Shown here piece by piece: positions 56,740-64,000 of a DNA stretch of 64,000 nucleotides (positions are counted from its first letter, which is position 1; each line of letters starts with the position of its first letter). The stretch is from contig CM037874.1 of assembly GCA_021292105.1 (NCBI GenBank), positions 7,242,678 through 7,306,677 of the forward strand, given 5' to 3'. The position numbers were made by a program, and so were the translations under genes. This DNA is from Anadara kagoshimensis (Eukaryota; Mollusca; Bivalvia; Arcoida; Arcidae). Below the pieces are notes generated by a model. That model ran no database searches. It saw only the letters and a list, made by a program, of their open reading frames with translations, and was not told where the DNA came from.

Positions 56740-58400
56740 GTCGACATACTCTCAGGATTAATTATTAGTAATGGCAAAATAAAATCATCCCCGTATAGTT
56801 ATCGCCCAGTATCTGTCAAAACTATTTAAAAAAATTGCTAATACGCAGACTTGAAAAATCTGATTCTATGCCTAACTTTAGCCGTTAACAACACGGATTT
56901 CAAGAAGGCCTTGGTACCACAACAGATTCATTTCAACTCCAGGAAACGATTCATCATAATTTGGAACTTGGTAAACGTTTGTTGCATTTCTTGATAGTCG
57001 CAAAGCATTCGATACAATGTGGAGAAAAGGATTGATGACTAAATTATACAACGGGGGATGCAAAGGAAAGCTATGGATGTTGATCGACGACTATCACATT
57101 AATGATCAAAGTGCGGTGATGATCAATCTAGATAGTTCGACATAAAACAAGGTGTTCGCCAAGGAGGTGTCACATCAGCATTCCTTTACTTGTTTTTTAA
57201 TGAATTACTCGTCAAACTTGAAGAATGTGATGCATCAGCAAAAATATTTGACATTAAATGTGGGAACCCAAGTTTAGCATATGACATCTGCTGCATAAGT
57301 ATATCTCCATCCGGTCTTCGGGAAATATCTTATGATTATTCGATAACGTGAAGATTCAATTTCAACCCAATTAAATCTTCTATTCTTGCTTTGGTGATAA
57401 TACTCGACAAAAATCTACACATCGCCTTAACTGGACACTCAGACAAAGTGAAATTCCAGTTAAAACTTCAATGTCTCATTTAGGTATCATCATAGACTCT
57501 AGTTTTAAGACAGAACAAAGGACTCGTCAAGCATGTGAAAAAAGTCGAAAATCTCTTTTTGAAACTGAAGGCATTAATATTATGAACCCTTTAACAGCAG
57601 TGTCACTGTACAACAAAGTTATTAAACCGTCTGTATTGTATGGTTGTGAAGTATGAAATTGAATCATACATGTAGATCATCAGCTGCTTATAAAGTTTCA
57701 ACATTTTGTGGACAAATATATTCAACATTTCCTAAGCTAACCAGATAAAACATATGTGAAAGCATGATCGGATTATTCCGCTTAGCTTCTGAAGTGGATC
57801 GACTTCAGCTCCTGTTTTAATCGATTGTGCAATTTTAATCCAAACTCTCTCTCTCTCTCTCAAAACAGATTTTCATATTTAGACTGTTTCAATGTCTTCT
57901 CAATCCAAACTATAATCATAGTGGATTTTCCAGCAATATTTTACTACTACTCTATAAGTATAATTTACTCTCGTACATTCATTAGTTTGCTTACAACGGT
58001 ACAATTATCAGCAAGTTTATCTGGAAACGGATAGCAAATAAAGCAATCAAACGCTATGAAACTACTCGGTTGAACCAAAGAACAAAACAAGACCACACTT
58101 TGCATCCATTTCGCAATTTACATCCTTCTATCTCTCAGGCTGCGGTATGGCTCTTTCCAAGACAGAGAAAGAACTTTCGTTATGCTGATTTATTGCAAAA
58201 CTTTGAACAGTCACACCAGCGACAGAAGTAAAGCGTTGTAATATATGCCAGTTATGCCACACAGACATACTTCAGCACATTCTCTGCGTATGTTCCCTTA
58301 CCGATTCGTATAGATCCAGTTTTTGGACCATGGTATCTTCATTATTCCATATAAATCTTACTGTCGGGCTAACGTTTTACGATGCTATTGAACTTACATA
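56740..58400 (+). pseudogene. Decayed LINE reverse-transcriptase fragment
   Basis: Frames shift repeatedly but RT blocks read in order: GFQEGLGTTTDSFQLQETIH, DSRKAFDTMWRKGLM (first Asp region), KQGVRQGGVTSAFLYLFFNE-like, SLAYDICCIS (YADD position, catalytic Asp kept in YD), SMSHLGIIIDSSF and NKVIKPSVLYGCEVW-like. The 5' part and tail are missing. It separates the two copies of the dermatopontin first-exon block. Confidence 0.8.
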
Positions 58401-58846
58401 GACCTTACTGGGTAAACCACCGCTCACAGACATTGGTGCAGTTGCGTTAAGACAATTCAGATTACACAGCTTCTGCTTCATACAATACGTTTCAGCAGTG
58501 TATGTCTCATGTTTAAAAACAACAATTATAGGCTCAATTCCATGCTTACACTGGGGAAGTGTTTCACTGCACTATATACATGTCATTGAATATAATATAT
58601 GTCATACTGCGCGGACATTGCAGACGGCTTGTTGGTGGGGATCGTTGCCCAATCACTTGTTTGCCTGCTTCGCTTGTCGTTCGACTGGAAATGTGCTGGT
58701 ATTTCATTTTATTTATATGCTTGTATGTCCGCGTAACACGGTCTAGTTGGATAGCATGTAACTTGTTGGTGGGGGTAGCTTTTCCAACCACTTGATCCTC
58801 TGCTCTGCTGTTGATCTAGAAGCGTGCCGTAAAATACACGTAAATA

Positions 58847-58866
58847 AACCCTAACCCTAACCCTAA
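58847..58866. repeat. Short interstitial telomere-type repeat (CCCTAA)3
   Basis: aaccctaaccctaaccctaa, three units of the animal telomere hexamer, just downstream of the LINE fragment. Confidence 0.8.
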
Positions 58867-58983
58867 TTATCGTTATGTATAGAAAATTGTTTGCGTAATT
58901 ATGTTTAGATTTATTGTTTATGTTCTGTGATTATAATTTTCTTATTATGACATAGTAATCTCTTTAATAGAGGCAATAAAGAT

Positions 58984-59022
<39 letters not shown>

Positions 59023-59023
59023 C
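58984..59023. repeat. (GAT)n microsatellite
   Basis: About 13 units ending where the duplicated first-exon block begins. The preceding aataaagat resembles a LINE 3' tail, so this may be the tail of the fragment at 56.74-58.4 kb. Confidence 0.85.
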
Positions 59024-59036
59024 ATAATTTACTTAC

Positions 59037-59057
59037 CAAACTTGTGTTACCTCCCAT
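59037..59057 (-). CDS. Alternative or orphan first exon of dermatopontin
   Basis: On the minus strand ATG GGA GGT AAC ACA AGT TTG is followed by gtaagtaaat: seven codons (MGGNTSL) with an intact donor in phase 0. It copies exon 1 at 56068-56088 with one amino-acid change. Lying upstream of the same gene, it could be used as an alternative first exon spliced to 54614. Transcription is not shown. It cannot belong to the paralogue whose last exon is at 63.3 kb, which lies further upstream. Confidence 0.55.
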
Positions 59058-59099
59058 GATGTACAATAGTAGTATATCTTTTTAGGTGAGAATATACAA

Positions 59100-61430
59100 A
59101 TGTACAGACAATCATTGTATTTATATTTATGTTAAGATAGAACAAAAAATTAGTGTTCATTTACGATCAAAAAACTTTGAAGGAAATAAGCGAGAAATTA
59201 CAAAAAAATAATTATTTATGCACATCCCGGATTTAATGATAAATGTTTAAAATTAAAATTCAAAATACATTATAATGGTTTTATTTTTTAGTATTATTTT
59301 AAATTTTGCCAAAAAACAATATAGAAGATAAAGATAAATTAAGGGAAAAAGTTCCAGCCTTGAGGTTAATTTATGATGCTTTTACTTAATTTTAATATTT
59401 TTTCTAAAAACAAAAACTCATATTTTGAATATTTTAACCAATTTTTAAATAATATTATACAGTAAGTATCTAAAATAGAAGAAAATTAACCAATCACGGT
59501 GATGGCGATATTTTTAAATATCTTTCCAGGACCTCAAAAGTTCTGAATTGTTAGCGCCTTTTCCTGTCTAGAGTCGGATAATTGATTGGTTGTTTGATAT
59601 AATACTAGAAAGTAAGGTCATTCGATATACTTCAATGTTTGAATATATATATCTTGTAAAATTTTATGTTTCTGACCCTGGAAATGCCGAAATAACCTTC
59701 GATTTAGATAATCCAGGGCATCTCAAAACACTGATAAAACTTATAACCACATATTTTTACCTACATTATAAACGAGTGTCACAAAAAGTTATAAGCTTGA
59801 GTGAATGAATACATGAGTAGAAGGCCTCGATGGTTGTCTGGTCTATTGTACAATCTTCAGGTTAACAACACCTCAGTTTTATCTCCTAGGTCCGAATCCC
59901 ACTCAAGACAGATGTGTAAGAAAGTCTGAAATTAAACAACTTCATGCGGCAAAAATTCATGAAAAAAGGTTATTGAATTTTCAACATTCAATTTGAAATG
60001 AAAAATATTTTACCAAAATACCTGTTTTGAACTAGCTTTTCCACACTTTTCGTCGTTTGTTTTTCTGGACTAGTAAATCAAATCGCTTTGGTGTCATTTA
60101 AGAACCACGTTTGTAAATAAATACGTGATGTAGATCGGTTTGGGCCCTTTAAAAGTTCTTAAACTACACCAGTGTTTGCCTAATGTTGGTGGTCTTGATA
60201 TTTTTACCTTGTCTTTCTAAACACGTGGTTTCAGTTTTCACATACTTACGCAAGTTATCACGTGCTCATACAAAAGTTACTCTGTGTTCGTATGTTGACG
60301 CAAAACTGATAACATTCGTTCGAGCACGCAATAATATATAACGCTCGCATAACACGCGATATAAAATATGTTTTGTGTCACCTCTCCCATGTCTTGATTT
60401 ACTGTATCTATATAGAATAATAATTATTATTATTATTTCAACAAAAACCGTATTACGATATACACTGTAGTTACCTATTGTATTTCCATAAATTGAGTGC
60501 ACTTGGGGTTTTATTATTTATTTCTTTTAATTGAAAATGTTTCCATTAAACTATCAATTGAAATGCACTGATCTAACCAAATCATATTTTAACTAAAAAC
60601 ATTATTGTTTAGTTCTCCTATACATAGAGACATTTTGCAAAATTTTTGGATATTTGATCAAGTTTATACACAAATTTAGCCTCATCCAAAGTTACATCGG
60701 GGCATCTAGGGTCAGGTAGGTCATTGTTGTTCGGGTTTTTTTCCAAGTGTGATCATCATGAATATTTCAATTATGACATAACGTTTATAGTTGTTCCAAG
60801 TAAGAAGGTACAGAAGGGATACTTTTGACATAGTCATATTTGTTGTTTTGTTAAAAAGTTTAAAAATTGCTCTATGTACAGAATTAAGTTCACTTTTTCA
60901 TAAATGAAAAATATTTTATATAGAAAAATATTTTATATTTTTTTCTATTAGGTCAGTACATTTTGTATTAAGTTTTGACAAATTTCTTGTGAGTTTGTTA
61001 TAGAACTGAAAAACTACTATGGTGATGGATATCCTTTACAATTTGAAACACCTACGGAATCATGAGAAGCATACGGCACTATGGCACTGCAGTTGGATAG
61101 GAATTTATAGGAGAAAAACAACTGCCTTCGTAAGTGTTTTTAGATGAGGGAGTTCGGGTAAGGTTTGTTTTGGACTCATTTATAAATATGCCATTAAATG
61201 AAATATTCTTGACTATAGCTGTTTATGTGTATTCTTAACATAATAAACTCAGCAATAGTATATGTTTTGTTGCATGAAATAAAAACAAAATCAAGTTCAA
61301 ATATTTTGTTATTTGTGTCTTTTATTTTTTCATATTTTGAAAGTATCAAACATAGTGTATAGGCTAGTATTAAAGAAGATTGAACTTGGATTCAGCATAA
61401 TGCTTCAGTATGGAAGTTTACGATATCATA
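59100..61430. other. Intergenic, mostly featureless
   Basis: 59021-59620 is copy B of the first-exon block. Around 59819-59905 a tRNA-like stretch (aggtccgaatcccactc B-box-like) suggests a SINE remnant. The rest is AT-rich without a supported gene. Confidence 0.4.
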
Positions 61431-61433
61431 TTG

Positions 61434-61547
61434 CTAACATCGGCATCCAACATTTGGAATACAATTTTCACCTGGCGTACAGCATTCAACTTTTCCTGGT
61501 AGAAATTCGCATTTCTTTGTTCCTATTTTACAGGTAGTGTTGCTCTT
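61434..61547 (-). CDS. Last exon of a cysteine-rich secreted peptide
   Basis: An acceptor (attttttttacag) precedes 61547. A phase-0 frame of 37 codons then runs to TAG (61434-61436). It has seven cysteines with spacing C-x6-C-x8-CC-x5-C-x5-C-x-C, ending at the last cysteine. Neighbouring glycines and prolines (CCTPGENC, PNVGCRC) fit a small disulphide-knotted secreted peptide such as an ICK-type or defence-like peptide. The upstream exon (signal peptide, perhaps an eighth cysteine) was not found. The truncated DsbA-like exon upstream carries a signal peptide but has no donor. The spacing and clean acceptor support a real exon; function and family are unknown. Confidence 0.55.
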   Translation of the reverse strand, partial: KSNTTCKIGTKKCEFLPGKVECCTPGENCIPNVGCRC

Positions 61548-61744
61548 CTGTAAAAAAAATAATTGATTTAGTCCTATTTTAACCGTTTTGTAATATTTTG
61601 GAAACAGTAAACTGAGTTTGTACGGTATCTTTAAGAATTACTAAAATAGGGTATGCAAGTATTGTATACGAAATGTTTTTACATCAAACCATAAATGTTG
61701 CATTAGTTGACACAAATAATTAATGATTCCACAACTTTAATGCT

Positions 61745-61926
61745 AACTGTACAATTGTCGGAAATGCTTGCCTACTGTAAGGGCAAAGTGGTCCCATATA
61801 AGCGTCCAGATGAACCGGTGCATCAGCATCGCCGCCATTGAAAACAAAGCCTACCGGGCGTTTTGGAATGGGAATCTGGCATAATGATTCCCCTATTATT
61901 GTCAATATTAAAAACAGTCGAAACAT
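61745..61926 (-). pseudogene. Truncated duplicate of DsbA-like exon 1
   Basis: It matches the start of the gene at 46940 almost exactly through QAFPTIVQLA, including signal peptide and CPYS motif, then breaks into unrelated sequence and stops at 61720. The donor site and the other exons are absent. Its promoter region (61927-62160) is also copied, so it may be transcribed. Confidence 0.85.
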
Positions 61927-62404
61927 AATTATAATGATCGTTATAACACACTTGTTACAGCTTTAACAGGTATACATCCGTTATCACAACTATTAATATG
62001 TCGACAGACGGGTACTTTTTGTTAAATTATAACATCACTAGTGATATGCTTAGAACAGAAACTATGGTAAGCTTATAACAATATCCATACTTGTATGATA
62101 TTATATATATATATATATATATATTCTTTTGACAAACATCACATTCTTTAAAGTTGGAGTATTCGTGGCAGCAGAAAAATTTTCTTCTGACTCGAATAAA
62201 AATTATCATAGTCATGCATGTACAACATACAGATACATGTATTACTTATTTCCAAATGTCTACGCCTAAATATGTAAAATGTATAGATTTAATTTATTGT
62301 CATTATATCCGATACCCGTTCATGGTCGAGTTTTATAATAACTACATGTGGTTTATCGTGGCTTTTGTTGGTGGTACCAATGCCGATGTCAGATAAGCAA
62401 AACC

Positions 62405-62800
62405 CAAGTATAATAAAAAAAAACGCATACCAATCCATGTCCAAATAAAAATCTCTAAGCAAAGTAAATACTTTGAAACTGGAAAATTAAGTTAAATACG
62501 TGAACTTCCACCATGGAAATGAGGTCGGGTGCTCAGGATAAATAAGCACCTCCTGTTTAGCTAGCTATACCGCCATGTGAAAAATTTAAAAAAAAACCAC
62601 ATGAACAGGGAACTGTGAGACGTCAAATATATCAAGGTTATTTTTGGATACAAAGACATCATACTTATCAAGAATACCGTGATGATGGCCATAAAACATT
62701 TTGAGAGCTTTGAAAAGCCTGAGTTTGGAATATCCCAACGTCAAAAATTTATCTTAAAGCAGTCTGCTTCGTTGTATAATGTCCCCGTATGAGGAACAAG
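62405..62800 (+). mobile_element. Dispersed hairpin element, long copy 13
   Basis: It contains ataccaatccatgtccaaat, aatacgtgaacttccaccat, gggtgctcaggataaataag, tagctagctataccgccatg, gacgtcaaatatatcaagg, ccgtgatgatggccataaaa and the terminal hairpin aaagcagtctgcttcgttgt. Present in duplication copy B only, so it inserted after the duplication or was lost from copy A. Confidence 0.8.
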
Positions 62801-63277
62801 CTTTACCATGGTGTATTGAATATGACAAAAATCCAATATAAGCCAGCCTAAGAAGTGAATATACGTATATTGTTGTACATTTTACTGCTATTACATAAGG
62901 TATCCATTTGGCTTAACACAAAGCTAAGCATTACTAGTCTAGCAGAAACACCCCTGTATCAGCCTAACAAAGATCAATGTTCTTAATTTATTTAGAAATT
63001 CAATTTCTCTGAAATGTAAATTATTAAATAACAAAGACTAGTTAGAACTACAATATGGACTTTATTTTAAAACTTCACACCACTGATTTTACAAAACAAT
63101 TCTTCATCAATCTAAAACTATCACGTATCAATTCTTTACAACAATATATTATGTATTCAAATAAAACAAAACGCTTGCTGGAAATTAAAAAAATATATGA
63201 GAAGAGATTTGGGTAAACGCATTAATTTTATCATCAATCTTGACGTTCACATTTTCGACCATTGACAATTTATCCAG

Positions 63278-63341
63278 TTATATCGGTAGTATCGGAAGAA
63301 CTCTCCTCTGTCGGCAAATTGTAAACCTCCAGCGTCTGTCC
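63278..63341 (-). CDS. Terminal exon of a second dermatopontin-like gene
   Basis: Acceptor ttaatttcag, then a phase-2 exon encoding RDRRWRFTICRQRRVLPILP followed by one more residue and TAA (63278-63280). It matches the terminal exon at 47261-47318, but the repeat signature here is the canonical DRRW (Cys in the other copy is Arg here). The rest of this gene would lie beyond 64000. Confidence 0.8.
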
Positions 63342-63759
63342 CTGAAATTAAAATTAATGATGATGAACATTGGTAATAATAATAAGAAGAAAATAATTTT
63401 AAAAAATAAATTAATAAATAAATACATGTAAATAAATAAATAAACAACCTTGCGTTGAACTTATAAAAAAGACGCGATAATCAAAATGTTACGAGGTCAA
63501 AGGTGCCGGCTTACGGGTTACAGCACCTCACACCGTTAGACTTGGGTTTTTATGTGAGAAATTCTGTCAGTTCATTGCCAAAGGTACACATATGGATGTT
63601 TCCCTTGGGCACTTCTACTGCCTTCATTATCAAAGAACTGACCACCTGGATGTATTTACTCCACTCCAATCAAACTACTGTTCTGAAGATAGAATGGAGC
63701 GCATTCTTCCAAGAGTGTCTAATCTATGAAAACGTTTTCATTTTGGTATAAAGTCTGTT

Positions 63760-64000
63760 TACAACCAATAAGTCTCTTGGGCTTTGCCCATTTTCATGGG
63801 GTTAACGTGTGAATAAAAACCATAGCTTTTTGCATCGTGAAAACAACCACATGCCGTAATTACATGCTATGTAATTTATTTTAGCGGCATTTTTCTAACC
63901 TTTGCGGTGATACCAAAAACAGGAGTGAAAGAGTTTTTCATATGCTAATCAGTTTCTGTTACGGGTCATTAAGACAATATCTTCTTCGACTCGACAAGGA
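63760..64000. other. Window end, likely intron of the second dermatopontin gene
   Basis: No exon seen. By analogy with the first gene (728 bp between the last two exons) the next exon would lie just past the window end. Confidence 0.4.

Larger units (their letters stand above)
61927..63750. repeat. Segmental duplication, copy B (with insertion)
   Basis: 61745-62160 and 63190-63750 match 46680-47160 and 47190-47750. The roughly 1 kb between them (62160-63190) is absent from copy A and includes the dispersed hairpin element at 62405-62800. Beyond 63750 the similarity stops. Confidence 0.88.

Noticed and set aside
58498-58795. Overlapping frames of 75-82 codons on both strands
   Set aside because: Mutual shadows in the flank of a dead LINE; no recognisable family.

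Overview
This is a window of AT-rich animal nuclear DNA with split genes and dense repeats. The best guess is a bivalve mollusc. The evidence is a tRNA-headed SINE of the kind common in molluscs, a LINE, a mariner, many fold-back elements and minisatellites, and small secreted chitin-binding and dermatopontin-like genes of the type found in shell or extracellular matrix secretomes. The species cannot be read from the sequence. Gene models were built by hand from open frames, GT/AG splice sites and matching intron phases. All host genes found lie on the minus strand.

Layout: 0-10.8 kb holds no convincing gene, only microsatellites, a SINE piece and two large satellites (3.27-3.79 and 4.01-5.69 kb). 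11.08-11.33 kb encodes a small one-pass membrane protein. 11.9-13.6 kb is a TIR transposon with a SINE nested in it. 14.1-16.7 kb is a run of fold-back elements. 16.8-17.46 kb is a LINE reverse-transcriptase relic split by a short dispersed repeat. 17.98-19.68 kb is a two-exon voltage-gated potassium channel gene. 20.85-24.09 kb and 36.88-40.09 kb are two paralogous four-exon genes for small secreted proteins with two chitin-binding (ChtBD2) domains. Between them lie fold-back elements, a nearly full-length but frameshifted LINE (26.49-33.47 kb) and a 35-bp minisatellite. 42.80-46.94 kb is a four-exon DsbA-like thioredoxin-fold gene with a mariner in an intron. 47.26-56.09 kb is a five-exon dermatopontin-like gene whose second intron carries a 2.9-kb minisatellite. 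56.7-58.4 kb is another LINE relic. 59.04 kb has a duplicate of the dermatopontin first exon. 61.43-61.55 kb is an exon for a cysteine-rich secreted peptide. 61.7-63.7 kb repeats 46.7-47.7 kb and carries a truncated DsbA-like exon and the last exon of a second dermatopontin gene.

The most unusual points are: (1) a minisatellite in a chitin-binding gene that is an amplified exon end plus its splice donor; (2) a NADAR domain carried between ORF1 and ORF2 of the LINE; (3) a short dispersed element with a conserved hairpin, present a dozen or more times from 17 to 63 kb, whose end has expanded into intronic minisatellites; (4) fold-back hairpins with different arms but the same centre; (5) a potassium channel with a weakened voltage sensor and a changed S6 PxP motif. 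The secreted-protein genes share strand and neighbourhood. A joint role in extracellular matrix or shell formation is an inference, not something the sequence shows.
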